A stretch of 64,000 nucleotides of DNA from Bacteroidales bacterium (GCA_028687995.1 JAQTZA010000006.1:156486-220485), one strand, 5' to 3'; positions 44,617 through 54,616 are shown, counted from the first letter of the stretch. Numbers and translations are program-made. Notes: generated by a model not told the origin, from the sequence alone.

Positions 44617-44624
44617 CAAATATA
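44617..44624 (-). promoter_or_regulatory. -7 box of the chemosensory operon (minus strand)
   Basis: CAAATATA reads TATATTTG on the minus strand, 28 bases before the start at 44589. No other strong box is seen within the eight-gene operon. Confidence 0.6.
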
Positions 44625-44784
44625 ATCTTTAATTCATCTTTAGAATACTTTGGTGTGCAAGAATTCTTTTAAACTTGCTAATTCTTACTAAAAAAAGCAT
44701 AAACATGCTTATGTGAAATAACTTGAACTAAAATTTTGCGCAAAATAGTTTATCTTTACGAGAATAATAGGAAAACAACGGAAG

Positions 44785-45510
44785 ATGAAGAAATATATAT
44801 CCATTAGCTCGTTAGATGCTGCTCATTTGCTGACTAAGCAAATAATTGGATGGCTCAATGAAGAGCTATCACGCGATTTTTATTTGGCAATTTCGGGAGG
44901 CTCTACACCGATGATTCTGTTTCACGTATGGCGCGAATTCTATGTCAAAGATATTGATTGGCAGCGGCTTCAGATTTATTGGGTTGATGAGCGTTTTGTC
45001 GATCCACGAGATTCGGAAAGCAACTATGGAATGACCCGTAAAATCTTATTAGATCATGTGCCAATTTCAGAAAATAACATACATCGAATTTTGGGAGAAA
45101 TCGATTCATCTTTTGAGAAGGAGCGTTACTCGAAGGAGGTTTTGCAATCAGTTCCACTTCTCAATGGAATCCCTTGTTTCGATTTGATTCTTTTAGGAAT
45201 GGGAGATGATGGGCATACTGCCTCCATTTTTCCAGGGCAAACTGAGTTTTATACTTCGCCTGAAATTTATGTCGTTTCACCTAAACCAAACACCAACAGT
45301 GTTCGACTTTCGATGAGTGGAAGCGTCTTGAAAAATGCCAAACGAGTGGTTTTTTTTGTAACTGGAGAAGGTAAATCAAAGATATTGCAGGAGATTTTCG
45401 ACAATGCTCCTAATGCAGCAAATTACCCCGCTAACTATTTTGCCAAAAAATGCACTAATGTGGAATTCTACCTCGATGAAGGTGCTGCACGATTATTGAC
45501 TTTCCCGTAA
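44785..45510 (+). CDS. pgl: 6-phosphogluconolactonase
   Basis: Hydrolyses 6-phosphogluconolactone in the oxidative pentose phosphate pathway. The 241-residue protein has the DevB/Pgl pattern: LAISGGSTPMILFHVW, YWVDERFVDPRDSESNYGMT (family DER-V----SN), and FDLILLGMGDDGHTASIFPG (family LG-G-DGHTASLFPG). The GDDGHTAS motif separates it from glucosamine-6-phosphate deaminase. zwf and gnd, its usual neighbours, are not in the window; it stands alone, divergent from the chemosensory operon. Confidence 0.93.
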   Translation: MKKYISISSLDAAHLLTKQIIGWLNEELSRDFYLAISGGSTPMILFHVWREFYVKDIDWQRLQIYWVDERFVDPRDSESNYGMTRKILLDHVPISENNIHRILGEIDSSFEKERYSKEVLQSVPLLNGIPCFDLILLGMGDDGHTASIFPGQTEFYTSPEIYVVSPKPNTNSVRLSMSGSVLKNAKRVVFFVTGEGKSKILQEIFDNAPNAANYPANYFAKKCTNVEFYLDEGAARLLTFP

Positions 45511-45645
45511 AGAATTTAGAATAAATTGAGGTATGGTTTTTGGCTTTTATCTCAATTTCTTTAATCAAAAAAGCAGAATGAATGGTGGAAATTCGAATTG
45601 AATTTATACTTCCTATTTTTCTTATTTTAGTGAAATGATTTTTCT

Positions 45646-45653
45646 TATCTTTG
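45646..45653 (+). promoter_or_regulatory. -7 box of parE
   Basis: TATCTTTG is a perfect TAnnTTTG, 24 bases before the start codon at 45678. Confidence 0.65.
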
Positions 45654-45677
45654 CGATTCTAAAGTGCAAAAACGATT

Positions 45678-47543
45678 ATGGACGAAAATCTCAATAAACC
45701 GCAAGGAGAAACCCTCGGATACGACGACAGCAATATTATCACGCTCGAAGGACTGGAACATGTTCGCCGACGCCCCGGTATGTATATTGGCAAGCTGGGC
45801 GATGGTAGCCATATCGACGATGGAATCTATGTGTTGTTGAAAGAAGTTCTAGATAATAGTATTGATGAATACCGTCAAGGTGTGGGTCGATCCATCGATG
45901 TGAAGGTAAAAGAAGGCAAAGTAGAAGTGCGAGATTACGGTCGTGGTATTCCGCTCGGCAAAATGATTGAAGCGGTATCCATCATGAATACTGGTGGTAA
46001 GTACGACTCAAAAGCTTTCAAAAAATCGGTCGGCTTGAATGGAGTAGGTACCAAAGCAGTAAATGCCTTGTCTTCAAAATTTATTGTGCAAGGTTTTAGA
46101 GATGGCGTTAGTCGCAAGGCTGAATTTAGCAAAGGAAAGTTGGTGTCAGATTCGGATCTTTTCAACGATACATCGGAGCGTGGAACCTACATCTACTTTG
46201 AACCAGACAATACCCTTTTCGAAAATTACAATTACAAAGACGAATACATCGAAACCATGATACGCAACTATGCGTACCTCAATACAGGGCTTTCGATCAA
46301 TTATAATGGCAAAAAGATTTTTTCCAAAAATGGATTGACTGATTTGCTCAATGAAAATATTACAGCAGATTCGCTCTATCCGATTATTCACCTAAAAGGG
46401 GAGGATATTGAAATCGCATTTACCCATAGCGATCAGTATGGCGAAGAGTATTATTCGTTCGTAAACGGGCAGCACACTACGCAAGGCGGAACACACCAAG
46501 CTGCGTTTCGTGAGGCAGTGGCTCGTACCATCAAAGAGTTTTATGCTAAAAATATGGAGCTTGCCGACATCCGCAATGGACTAATTGCATCGGTTGCAGT
46601 GAGTGTCGAAGAACCCATCTTCGAATCGCAAACCAAAACCAAACTTGGCTCTCGAGATATGGGCAAAGATGGACCGTCGGTAAGTAAGTTTATTGGCGAC
46701 TTTCTGAAAAAAGAGCTAGATAACTATCTGCACAAAAATAGTGAAACGGCAGAAACGCTTCTCCGCAAAATTATGGATTCGGAGAAAGAGCGCAAAGCGA
46801 TGGCTGGAGTGACCAAAATAGCCAAAGAGAGAGCGAAAAAAGCGAATCTTCACAATAAAAAATTGCGTGATTGCCGTGTGCACTTTTCCGATACCAAGGG
46901 CACTCGTTTAGACGAAACTTCAATCTTTATTACCGAGGGCGATTCGGCTAGTGGATCGATTACCAAGAGTCGCGATGTGGAAACACAAGCCGTGTTCAGC
47001 TTGAAAGGTAAGCCGCTGAATACATTCGGTTTAACTAAGAAAATCGTTTATGAAAACGAGGAGTTCAACCTCTTGCAATCGGCTCTCAATATCGAAGAAG
47101 GACTCGAAGGATTGCGCTACAACAAGGTCATTATCGCCACCGATGCCGATGTGGATGGAATGCACATTCGACTGCTGTTGATTACGTTCTTCCTCAATTT
47201 CTTCCCCGATTTGATTAAGAAAGGTCACGTCTATATCTTGCAAACGCCGCTTTTCCGCGTAAGAAATAAGAAAGAGACTTTCTACTGTTATTCGGAAGAA
47301 GAGCGCCTTTCGGCCATGGAGAAAGTGGGAGCCAATCCCGAAATCACCCGATTCAAAGGATTGGGAGAAATATCACCCGACGAGTTCAAGCACTTTATCG
47401 GAGCGGATATTCGCCTCGACCAAGTTTCGCTCAAGAAAGAGGATTTAGTGAAAGAGCTTCTCGAATTCTACATGGGTAAAAACACGATGGAGCGTCAAAA
47501 CTTTATCATTGATAATTTGGTGGTAGAAGAAGATGTTGCTTGA
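45678..47543 (+). CDS. parE: DNA topoisomerase IV subunit B
   Basis: The ATPase subunit of the type IIA topoisomerase that decatenates daughter chromosomes. The 621-residue protein has the GHKL motifs [46 protein letters not shown] and [15 protein letters not shown]; the transducer domain with [18 protein letters not shown]; and the TOPRIM motifs [21 protein letters not shown] and [17 protein letters not shown]. It ends after [18 protein letters not shown]. Its length and the lack of the GyrB insert favour ParE. In Bacteroidetes it often precedes coaD and an S41 protease, as here. parC is not in the window. Confidence 0.93.
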   Translation: MDENLNKPQGETLGYDDSNIITLEGLEHVRRRPGMYIGKLGDGSHIDDGIYVLLKEVLDNSIDEYRQGVGRSIDVKVKEGKVEVRDYGRGIPLGKMIEAVSIMNTGGKYDSKAFKKSVGLNGVGTKAVNALSSKFIVQGFRDGVSRKAEFSKGKLVSDSDLFNDTSERGTYIYFEPDNTLFENYNYKDEYIETMIRNYAYLNTGLSINYNGKKIFSKNGLTDLLNENITADSLYPIIHLKGEDIEIAFTHSDQYGEEYYSFVNGQHTTQGGTHQAAFREAVARTIKEFYAKNMELADIRNGLIASVAVSVEEPIFESQTKTKLGSRDMGKDGPSVSKFIGDFLKKELDNYLHKNSETAETLLRKIMDSEKERKAMAGVTKIAKERAKKANLHNKKLRDCRVHFSDTKGTRLDETSIFITEGDSASGSITKSRDVETQAVFSLKGKPLNTFGLTKKIVYENEEFNLLQSALNIEEGLEGLRYNKVIIATDADVDGMHIRLLLITFFLNFFPDLIKKGHVYILQTPLFRVRNKKETFYCYSEEERLSAMEKVGANPEITRFKGLGEISPDEFKHFIGADIRLDQVSLKKEDLVKELLEFYMGKNTMERQNFIIDNLVVEEDVA

Positions 47544-47604
47544 TTTTGTAGATTATACTCTTTATCGTTGCATCTTAGCACCTTTGCGCTTAGATTAAAA
47601 AAAT

Positions 47605-48045
47605 ATGAAGAAAATCGCCATATTCCCTGGAACTTTCGATCCCTTTACAAAAGGACACGATGCATTAGTGCGCCGTGGCTTGTCGTTTTTGGATGAAATA
47701 ATCATTGCCATTGGTGTCAATGATAGTAAAAAAACGATGATTTCGCTCGAAGATCGCATCAAAGCAATCAATTCTGTTTACGGTGAAGATTCTCGTGTGA
47801 AAGTAATTGCCTATGATGGCTTGACAGTTGATTTTGCCGTTCAGCAGAATGCAAAGATTATCTTGCGAGGCATACGCACTACTACCGATTTGGAATACGA
47901 GAAACTGATAGCCGATGTCAATCGAAAAGTAGCAGGAATCGAAACTGTCATGCTCATCACCGAGCCCGAATACGCGCATGTTAGTTCTACAATTGTGCGT
48001 GAGTTAATGCGTTACGGTAGAGATGTGAGTGAATTCTTACCATAA
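47605..48045 (+). CDS. coaD: Phosphopantetheine adenylyltransferase
   Basis: Transfers AMP to 4'-phosphopantetheine, the fourth step of coenzyme A synthesis. The 146-residue protein begins KKIAIFPGTFDPFTKGHDAL, with the T/HxGH nucleotidyltransferase motif (TKGH). Other conserved parts are VKVIAYDGLTVDFA, ILRGIRTTTDLEYEK and HVSSTIVRELMRYGRDVSEF (family SST-VRE). Its end overlaps the open frame of the S41 gene, whose true start lies further on. Confidence 0.95.
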   Translation: MKKIAIFPGTFDPFTKGHDALVRRGLSFLDEIIIAIGVNDSKKTMISLEDRIKAINSVYGEDSRVKVIAYDGLTVDFAVQQNAKIILRGIRTTTDLEYEKLIADVNRKVAGIETVMLITEPEYAHVSSTIVRELMRYGRDVSEFLP

Positions 48046-48124
48046 AAATCAATCAATTTTGAAACTACAAATCGTAAGGACAAGAAAAACTTTTGGTGTT
48101 TACTTGTCTTCTAAAAACTTGAAT

Positions 48125-49723
48125 ATGAAACGTATCATCTTCCATATCTCTCTACTTCTTGTATCCATTACAGGAGTATTCGCCCAAGGAATGCAAACGG
48201 CTGCTTCGCGAAAACTTAGCTTTGCTCAATTTGCCATTCAAAATCTCTATGTAGATAAACTGGACGAAAATAAACTGACTGAAGATGCTATTGAAGGAAT
48301 GTTGAAAAAGCTTGATCCACACTCAAATTACATGAATCCGCAAGAGGTGAAGGAGATGAATGAGCCGCTTCAAGGAAATTTTGAGGGAATTGGCATACAA
48401 TTCAATATGTTGAATGATACTTTGTTTGTCATTCAGACTATTTCGGCAGGTCCTTCCGAAAAAGTAGGAATCGTGGCCGGTGATCGTATTATAATGGTGA
48501 ATGATACCTCAATCGCCGGTAAAAAGATGAAAACCACTGATATTATGAAGCGGTTGAAAGGTCCAAAAGGAACGGTGGTAAATGTGAAAGTGATGCGACG
48601 GAATACCGCAGATTTAATTGACTTCCGTATCGTTCGCGATAAGATTCCAATTTACAGTCTCGATGCTTCCTATATGGTAAATAAAAAGATTGGTTATATT
48701 CGAATCAATCGTTTTGGAGCTACTACCTACGATGAATTCATGACAGCATTAACAGCGCTTCAACTGCAAGGTATGAAGAGTTTAATCCTTGATTTGGAAG
48801 ACAACGGAGGAGGTTATCTCAAAGCAGCCATCGATATTGCCGATGAGTTTTTAAAGAAAAATGAATTAATTGTTTACACCGAAGGAGTTCATCAATCTAA
48901 AGAGGAGAGTTTTGCTGGCGATAAAGGCACTTTCCACGAAGGAAAATTGGTGGTTTTGATTAACGAAAGTTCAGCTTCGGCAAGTGAGATTGTGACTGGT
49001 GCATTGCAAGATTGGGATCGTGCAGTGGTGGTAGGCCGTCGCAGTTTCGGCAAAGGATTGGTTCAACGCCCAATTCCACTTCCCGACAATTCGATGATTC
49101 GCTTGACCATCGCACGCTATTACACTCCAACGGGACGATGCATTCAAAAACCGTATGAAGATGGAATCGAGAAATATAGTAAAGATTTGATTGACAGATA
49201 CAACAAGGGAGAGATGGCTCATGCAGATAGCATTCATTTCCCAGATTCTCTCAAAACTTACACAAAAGTGAATCGTCGGGTGGTGTATGGAGGTGGCGGT
49301 ATTATGCCTGACATATTTGTGCCCATTGATACTTCTCGCTACACCAATTATCATCGGGATATTGTGGCAAAAGGCGTGATGAACAAATTTACCATTAGCT
49401 ACATCGACATGCACAGAGCTGAGCTAAAACAGAGTTATCCCAAAATTGATGATTTCGTGACTAAATTCAACGTGAGCGATGAAATATTGAATGGACTTGT
49501 GACTGCGGCAGAAGGGGATAAAATTAAACCCGATAGCGCGCAATTCGAAAAAGCAAAACCGCTTATTTCTACACAATTAAAGGCACTGATGGCTCGTGAT
49601 TTATTTGATATGACGGCTTATTTTAGAGTAATGAATGCCGAAAATGAAACATTCCAAAAAGGGGTGGATATTTTGCAAAACGAGCGTCAATATGCAAAAC
49701 TGCTTTTAGGAAAGAAAAAATAG
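48125..49723 (+). CDS. S41-family C-terminal processing protease
   Basis: From ATG 48125 the protein has 532 residues with a signal peptide (KRIIFHISLLLVSITGVFAQ). A PDZ domain (about 75-160) has EKVGIVAGDRIIMVNDTSI. The protease domain follows with LDLEDNGGGYLKAAIDIADE, the catalytic Ser in LINESSASASEIVTGALQDW and the catalytic Lys in GRRSFGKGLVQ. These are periplasmic or surface proteases of the CtpA type. The frame extends back to 48029, overlapping coaD, but the signal peptide fixes the start. It follows coaD as in many Bacteroidetes. Confidence 0.93.
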   Translation: MKRIIFHISLLLVSITGVFAQGMQTAASRKLSFAQFAIQNLYVDKLDENKLTEDAIEGMLKKLDPHSNYMNPQEVKEMNEPLQGNFEGIGIQFNMLNDTLFVIQTISAGPSEKVGIVAGDRIIMVNDTSIAGKKMKTTDIMKRLKGPKGTVVNVKVMRRNTADLIDFRIVRDKIPIYSLDASYMVNKKIGYIRINRFGATTYDEFMTALTALQLQGMKSLILDLEDNGGGYLKAAIDIADEFLKKNELIVYTEGVHQSKEESFAGDKGTFHEGKLVVLINESSASASEIVTGALQDWDRAVVVGRRSFGKGLVQRPIPLPDNSMIRLTIARYYTPTGRCIQKPYEDGIEKYSKDLIDRYNKGEMAHADSIHFPDSLKTYTKVNRRVVYGGGGIMPDIFVPIDTSRYTNYHRDIVAKGVMNKFTISYIDMHRAELKQSYPKIDDFVTKFNVSDEILNGLVTAAEGDKIKPDSAQFEKAKPLISTQLKALMARDLFDMTAYFRVMNAENETFQKGVDILQNERQYAKLLLGKKK

Positions 49724-49784
49724 TATTTCCTTTAATTCAGATGTTTTTATACATCAGAATATGATTGGATAACGCATTAATATT

Positions 49785-49819
49785 AAATTCCCCGAACGAA
49801 TTGCTCGGGGAATTTTTAT
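49785..49819 (+). terminator. Terminator of the parE-coaD-S41 unit
   Basis: AAATTCCCCGA (49785-49795) pairs perfectly with TCGGGGAATTT (49805-49815) and runs into TTTTT. It ends shortly before the lysozyme start at 49826. Confidence 0.9.
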
Positions 49820-49825
49820 GACTTT

Positions 49826-50593
49826 ATGGGAAGAAAACGACTAAAGAAAAAATATAGGAAACCATTCAGAATCATTGTCTCGTCGGTTGTATTAGCGGTT
49901 TTGGGAATTATTTTTATTCCAAAGATTATTCGGTATTATCAAGAAGAGGATGCGGTGAAAGGGTTACCTGATTACCCTTTTTCGAAGAATGCAGTTATTG
50001 GAATAGACGTATCAGTTCATCAAGGACAAATTGATTGGGACAGCGTAGAGAAGTTTGCTGAAAAACCCATCTCATTTGTCTATATTAAGGCAAGTGAGGG
50101 CGCAACCAAACACGATATTTGCTATAACTACAATCTGGAAAATGCACGCGACAAAGGTTTGTTGGTGGGTAGTTATCATTACTTTAAGGCAAATCGACCT
50201 GCGGAAAAGCAATTCTCGAATTTCCTGACAGCTATTGATACCGAAAAGCAAGATCTTGCACCTTTGATAGATGTGGAGGAGATGAATGGTGCTTCGCAAG
50301 AGGAGTTTCACAGTCGATTGAGTCGTTTTGTGCAGTTGGTCGAGGAGCATTTCGGTCGGAAACCTATCATCTATTCTCAAAATCACTTTTTCAATCGTCA
50401 TTTGGCAGATAAATATAACGCCTATCCGCTCATGATTGCTCGATATCATTGTGAGAAGCCAAAGCTAGAAATAAAATCAGAGTGGGCGATTTGGCAATTC
50501 ACTGAGAAAGGAAAAGTGGAAGGTATAAAGGGTTTTGTGGATATAAATATCCTCAATAACGTAGATTTTGATTTGGATGATTTGAAGTTGTAA
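49826..50593 (+). CDS. GH25 lysozyme-like muramidase, membrane anchored
   Basis: A 255-residue protein with a very basic N-terminus (GRKRLKKKYRKPFR), one membrane helix (about 17-33, IIVSSVVLAVLGIIFIPKI) and a periplasmic GH25 domain (about 55-250). Family motifs: IGIDVSVHQGQIDWDSV with the first catalytic-site Asp, FVYIKASEGATKHD with the Glu-containing SEG motif, YHYFKANRPAEKQ, PLIDVEEMNG with the DVE catalytic pair, PIIYSQNHFF and WAIWQFTEKGKVEGI. GH25 enzymes cleave the MurNAc-GlcNAc bond of peptidoglycan. The gene closely follows a terminator and converges on plsC. Confidence 0.93.
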   Translation: MGRKRLKKKYRKPFRIIVSSVVLAVLGIIFIPKIIRYYQEEDAVKGLPDYPFSKNAVIGIDVSVHQGQIDWDSVEKFAEKPISFVYIKASEGATKHDICYNYNLENARDKGLLVGSYHYFKANRPAEKQFSNFLTAIDTEKQDLAPLIDVEEMNGASQEEFHSRLSRFVQLVEEHFGRKPIIYSQNHFFNRHLADKYNAYPLMIARYHCEKPKLEIKSEWAIWQFTEKGKVEGIKGFVDINILNNVDFDLDDLKL

Positions 50594-50612
50594 ATCTTTA
50601 CTGCAACAAAAT

Positions 50613-51353
50613 TTAGTTGACAATCCCGTCAACTATTGCTTTTTCAGTCATTTCGAAAAGTGAGTTGTAGTCGAACTCTTTGACCGCTATTGGAGCATGA
50701 ACAGTAAAGGCGATTTTGTTACCCATTCCCAGTGGAAAAGAGCCGTATTGAAAAAGCTTCCAGGAGTTATTTACCGATATTGGAACGACCAAAGCATTTG
50801 GAGCATATTTGCAAAGAATTTTCAATCCATTTGGAGCAAAAGTCTTGGGTGCGCCAGTAGTCGACCGAGTTCCTTCTGGAAAAATAACTGCTGAACGCTT
50901 ATGGGTTTCGATGTATTCGCCCAATTGTTTCAATACAGGCAAAGCTTGTTTTGGATCTTTTCTGTCAATCAAAACCGAACCGCCATGTTTTAAGTTGAAC
51001 GAAACGCTGGGAATTCCTTTCCCAAGCTCAACTTTACTCACGAATTTAGGGTGGTATTTTCTCAAAAACCAAGCGATTCCAATGATATCGTACAACCCTT
51101 GATGATTAGAGACGAAAATAATGGGTTTGTCTTCGGGAATATTTGCCTCAAATTCAACTTTACAACTTGAAAAGGTAAGTAATAAAACATGAAGTAGAAA
51201 GTAATTCAATACATCCACACTTTTTTTATGAGCCTCATAACCAAATAACTTTAGGCTAATATATTGAATAGGGTGAAAGACGCAAATGATGAGTATAAAT
51301 GAGATGTATGCTGCAAACGTAAGGGGATAAGAAAATACTTTGTTCATTTTCAA
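50613..51353 (-). CDS. plsC: 1-acyl-sn-glycerol-3-phosphate acyltransferase
   Basis: Acylates lysophosphatidic acid to phosphatidic acid in phospholipid synthesis at the inner membrane. The 246-residue protein has an N-terminal hydrophobic segment (about 8-28), a second one near 45-60, and the acyltransferase motifs: FVSNHQGLYDIIG (NHxxxxD), GSVLIDRKDP, VIFPEGTRSTTG (PEGTR) and LVVPISVNN. It has its own promoter and converges on the GH25 gene. Confidence 0.93.
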   Translation of the reverse strand: MKMNKVFSYPLTFAAYISFILIICVFHPIQYISLKLFGYEAHKKSVDVLNYFLLHVLLLTFSSCKVEFEANIPEDKPIIFVSNHQGLYDIIGIAWFLRKYHPKFVSKVELGKGIPSVSFNLKHGGSVLIDRKDPKQALPVLKQLGEYIETHKRSAVIFPEGTRSTTGAPKTFAPNGLKILCKYAPNALVVPISVNNSWKLFQYGSFPLGMGNKIAFTVHAPIAVKEFDYNSLFEMTEKAIVDGIVN

Positions 51354-51373
51354 TTTAGATTTGAAATTCCCGA

Positions 51374-51381
51374 CAAAAGTA
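51374..51381 (-). promoter_or_regulatory. -7 box of plsC (minus strand)
   Basis: CAAAAGTA reads TACTTTTG on the minus strand, 21 bases before the start codon. Confidence 0.6.
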
Positions 51382-51466
51382 ACGATAATTTTAAATTTAT
51401 AAAATCAATGGAGTGATAAAAGTCATCTTTTCGAAATGGCGAAAGCTTCTGGGACCTTAAATTAGA

Positions 51467-52813
51467 CTACTTGCCAATAGATTTCCAATTGTAGAGAAGG
51501 ATTGATAATGTTAGCGTGGCTGATAGAAAATCAGAGGCTGGAGTCGCCATCCACACACCTTTTAATCCAAAGAAATGAGGCAACATTAAAATCATCGGAA
51601 TGAGAAACAAAACCTGACGAGAAAGGCTTAGGAAAATAGATATTTTTACTTTTCCGATTGATTGAAAGAAGCTCGAGGTTACCATCTGAAATCCGATGAT
51701 TGGCATAAATACAAAAGCGGTTCGTAATCCATCAATCGCGATATTCACCAATTCTCGATCTGTTGTAAACGCCATCGCTATTTGGCGAGGAAAGAGCATC
51801 GCCACTGCAAATCCTACAGAAGTCACGACAGTTGCTACTCGAATGGTTAGCATCAAAGTTTGCTTCATCCGGTCGTAATTGCCTGCCCCATAATTATATC
51901 CGACAATAGGCTGCATACCTTGACACAATCCAACGACTGACATAATAACCACGATAGCAAGGGAATTCACAACGCCATTGGCGCCAATGGCCAATTCTCC
52001 TCCGTGTGATAGCAATGCATTATTGAGAATTACATTTACCAAACAAGCTGCTACATTCATCGAAAAAGGCGACATGCCAATCGAAACAATGCTTTTGACA
52101 ACTTGCCATTCCAAACGAAGATTCTCGATTCGAAAGTGTAGGAAACTGCTCTTTTTAATAAAGTGCATAATTACTATCACAGCTGTAGTTGTCATTGAAA
52201 TGAGCGTCGCAACTGCAGCACCACGTATTCCCCAATGAAAGACAAAAATAAAAAGCGGGGCTAACACCGTGTTGATAATAGCACCTGTTATCATCACGTT
52301 CATCGCCTTGGTCGGATAACCCGTTGCGCGCATCACATTGTTGAAGCTGTAAGTCAATGTAGTGAATACACTGCCAGGAATAAGAATGAGAAGATACTCT
52401 TTGGCATAAGGAATCGTGTTTGGAGTACCCCCAAACAAAGTGAGGATTTCGTCGAGAAAGGTTAGCATCAAAACTATAAACAATGCCGAAAATAGGAGAG
52501 AGAGCACAATGCTATTTCCTAAAATCTTTTCAGCCCAAAGTTTGTTTTTCTGCCCCAATACGATTGAAATACGAGCAGAAGCACCGACACCAATCAACAT
52601 GCCAAATGCTCCTTGAAGAATGACGATGGGAAATGTAATGGCTAATCCTGAAATGGCAAAAGCACCCACTCCATGCCCTATAAATATTCGATCTATTACA
52701 TTATAAAAGGTGTTCACCAATACCCCTACGATAGCTGGTAAGGAGTATTTCAACAGTAAACGACCAATATTTTCTGTTTCTAAGGCTTTGGTGCGGTTTT
52801 CGTCTTTCGTCAT
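51467..52813 (-). CDS. MATE-family efflux transporter
   Basis: From ATG 52813 the protein has 448 residues and about twelve membrane helices, beginning NRTKALETENIGRLLLKYSL. MATE features: PAIVGVLVNTFYNVIDRIFI in helix 1, GVGASARISIVLGQKNK, VMRATGYPTKAMNV and GMQPIVGYNYGAGNYDRMKQ in the second half. Such proteins export drugs or cationic compounds using Na+ or H+. Its start codon overlaps the ispG stop (TAATG), so translation is coupled; the frame also extends 18 bases upstream into ispG. The substrate is unknown. Confidence 0.92.
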   Translation of the reverse strand: MTKDENRTKALETENIGRLLLKYSLPAIVGVLVNTFYNVIDRIFIGHGVGAFAISGLAITFPIVILQGAFGMLIGVGASARISIVLGQKNKLWAEKILGNSIVLSLLFSALFIVLMLTFLDEILTLFGGTPNTIPYAKEYLLILIPGSVFTTLTYSFNNVMRATGYPTKAMNVMITGAIINTVLAPLFIFVFHWGIRGAAVATLISMTTTAVIVIMHFIKKSSFLHFRIENLRLEWQVVKSIVSIGMSPFSMNVAACLVNVILNNALLSHGGELAIGANGVVNSLAIVVIMSVVGLCQGMQPIVGYNYGAGNYDRMKQTLMLTIRVATVVTSVGFAVAMLFPRQIAMAFTTDRELVNIAIDGLRTAFVFMPIIGFQMVTSSFFQSIGKVKISIFLSLSRQVLFLIPMILMLPHFFGLKGVWMATPASDFLSATLTLSILLYNWKSIGK

Positions 52814-54588
52814 TATACTTTTTCTACCCAATCGCCATTTTCTTTAATCAGATGGATTAATTTCTCTACCGATTCTTCTTCTGGAATGTTACGTTCAATA
52901 CACACTTTGCCTTTGTAGAGGCTGATTTTTCCACGACCTGCCCCTACATATCCGTAGTCAGCATCCGCCATTTCACCAGGTCCATTTACGATACAGCCCA
53001 TGATGCCAATTTTCAAACCAGTCAGGTGCGATGTCACTGCTTTTATTTTCGCAATCGTAGGTTCTAGACTAAACAACGTACGACCACAACCCGGACAAGA
53101 GATATATTCTGTTTTACTGACTCTCAACCGTGCAGCTTGTAGAATACCAAACATCAACGAGTGTGTTTCTTGAGCAGATACCTCGCCACTGTTGAGGATA
53201 AAGATTCCGTCACCAAATCCATCGAGCAAAAGAGGTCCAAAATCAGCAGCCGCTTTTACCATCAAAGTTTCGGCTTTGCTTTCGGCATAATGACGACCAA
53301 TAATCACGGGATTTGTAATCTTATTAATCAATAATTTGTGGAAAAATGCACGTTGTTCTCCAACGCCATTGAGATGATTGGTAAGTAAAAGCACCACAAC
53401 GTGAGGATTCGTTTTTAACCCTTCGCATACATCCAATGACAACTCATCGTACACTATTGGTAAAAATACTGGCTCTGTATAATTCGTTTTCAATAGATCC
53501 TCTACTGAAATAATCGCAAATTCATTGCCTTCTCTGTCGAATACTCTATCTACCGAAACCAAATAGTCGTGAGCAGGATCGGTCTGTTTGCTCAAGGATG
53601 ACATCACCACTGGATGATTTGTGCCGCCGATGCCCTGAACAGCAACTGATATTCGTTTTTCGGGAGCGAAGAAGTTGAAATCAGGCGATTGTTCTGCTAC
53701 GATAGGTTGATGATTTTCTCTTTCTAAGATATAGTCTGCCAATCCTTTTGCAACTGGTACTTCATTTTCTGGTGGTTCGCTCAGCGATACTCTAATCGTA
53801 TCGCCATATCCGTCAGCCAATAGTGCGCCAATTCCTAAAGCTGATTTAATCCGTCCATCTTCTCCATCGCCGGCTTCGGTCACGCCTAAGTGAATTGGAA
53901 ATTTCATACCTTCACGTTCCATCACCTCTACCAGCCATCTCACTGAACGTACCATGACTACAGTATTGGATGCTTTCATCGATATAACTACGTCGAAGAA
54001 GTCGTTGGCAACGCAAAGGCGTAAAAACTCCATACACGACTCTACCATTCCTTCGGGTGTGTCGCCGTATCGGCTCATTATTCTATCGGATAGCGATCCG
54101 TGATTCACCCCAATGCGCACTGCTGTATGATTTGCTTTGCAGATTTCTAGAAAAGGTAGAAAGCGATCAGAAATCTTTTGTAATTCCTGCGCATACTCCT
54201 CATCGGTATATTCGATTTGTTCAAACATGCGAGCAGAATCTACATAATTACCTGGATTGACACGTACTTTCTCTACTTCTTTGGCCGCAGCATCACCCGC
54301 TTTGGGATTGAAATGTATGTCGGCAATGAGTGGTGTCGCATATCCTCTTTCGAACAAGCCTTCGCGAATATTTCTCAAATTTTCTGCTTCACGTACTCCT
54401 TGGGCCGTACATCGTACATAATCGGCTCCTTTTTCGATGATTCGTATAGCTTGCTCAATCGTTGCTTCAGTCTCCATTGTAGATGTGTTGGTCATCGATT
54501 GAATGCGGATTGGAAAATGACTTCCGAGAGGAGCATTCCCCACTGTTACGTTAGAAGTCTCTCTGCGTTTATAGTTGAATAGGTTCAT
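52813..54588 (-). CDS. ispG: 4-hydroxy-3-methylbut-2-en-1-yl diphosphate synthase
   Basis: IspG (GcpE) makes HMBPP from methylerythritol cyclodiphosphate in the non-mevalonate isoprenoid pathway, using a [4Fe-4S] cluster. The 591-residue protein is the long type with an inserted domain, typical of Bacteroidetes, Chlamydiae and plants. Seen: IRIQSMTNTSTMETEATIEQ, VRCTAQGVREAENL, PLIADIHFNPKAG, VRIGVNHGSLSDRI and HLGVTEAGDGEDGRIKSA in the TIM barrel, and the cluster cysteines in ISCPGCGRTLF and GIMGCIVNGPGEMADADYGY near the C-terminus. It is the first gene of a unit with the MATE transporter. Confidence 0.97.
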   Translation of the reverse strand: MNLFNYKRRETSNVTVGNAPLGSHFPIRIQSMTNTSTMETEATIEQAIRIIEKGADYVRCTAQGVREAENLRNIREGLFERGYATPLIADIHFNPKAGDAAAKEVEKVRVNPGNYVDSARMFEQIEYTDEEYAQELQKISDRFLPFLEICKANHTAVRIGVNHGSLSDRIMSRYGDTPEGMVESCMEFLRLCVANDFFDVVISMKASNTVVMVRSVRWLVEVMEREGMKFPIHLGVTEAGDGEDGRIKSALGIGALLADGYGDTIRVSLSEPPENEVPVAKGLADYILERENHQPIVAEQSPDFNFFAPEKRISVAVQGIGGTNHPVVMSSLSKQTDPAHDYLVSVDRVFDREGNEFAIISVEDLLKTNYTEPVFLPIVYDELSLDVCEGLKTNPHVVVLLLTNHLNGVGEQRAFFHKLLINKITNPVIIGRHYAESKAETLMVKAAADFGPLLLDGFGDGIFILNSGEVSAQETHSLMFGILQAARLRVSKTEYISCPGCGRTLFSLEPTIAKIKAVTSHLTGLKIGIMGCIVNGPGEMADADYGYVGAGRGKISLYKGKVCIERNIPEEESVEKLIHLIKENGDWVEKV

Positions 54589-54608
54589 ATCATTTTATTT
54601 TACAAGAA

Positions 54609-54616
54609 CAAAGATA
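54609..54616 (-). promoter_or_regulatory. -7 box of ispG (minus strand)
   Basis: CAAAGATA reads TATCTTTG on the minus strand, 21 bases before the start codon. Confidence 0.65.

Noticed and set aside
51467..52831. MATE start at 52831
   Set aside because: It would overlap ispG by 19 bases; the ATG at 52813 overlaps the ispG stop as TAATG, a usual coupling arrangement, and leaves the family N-terminus intact.
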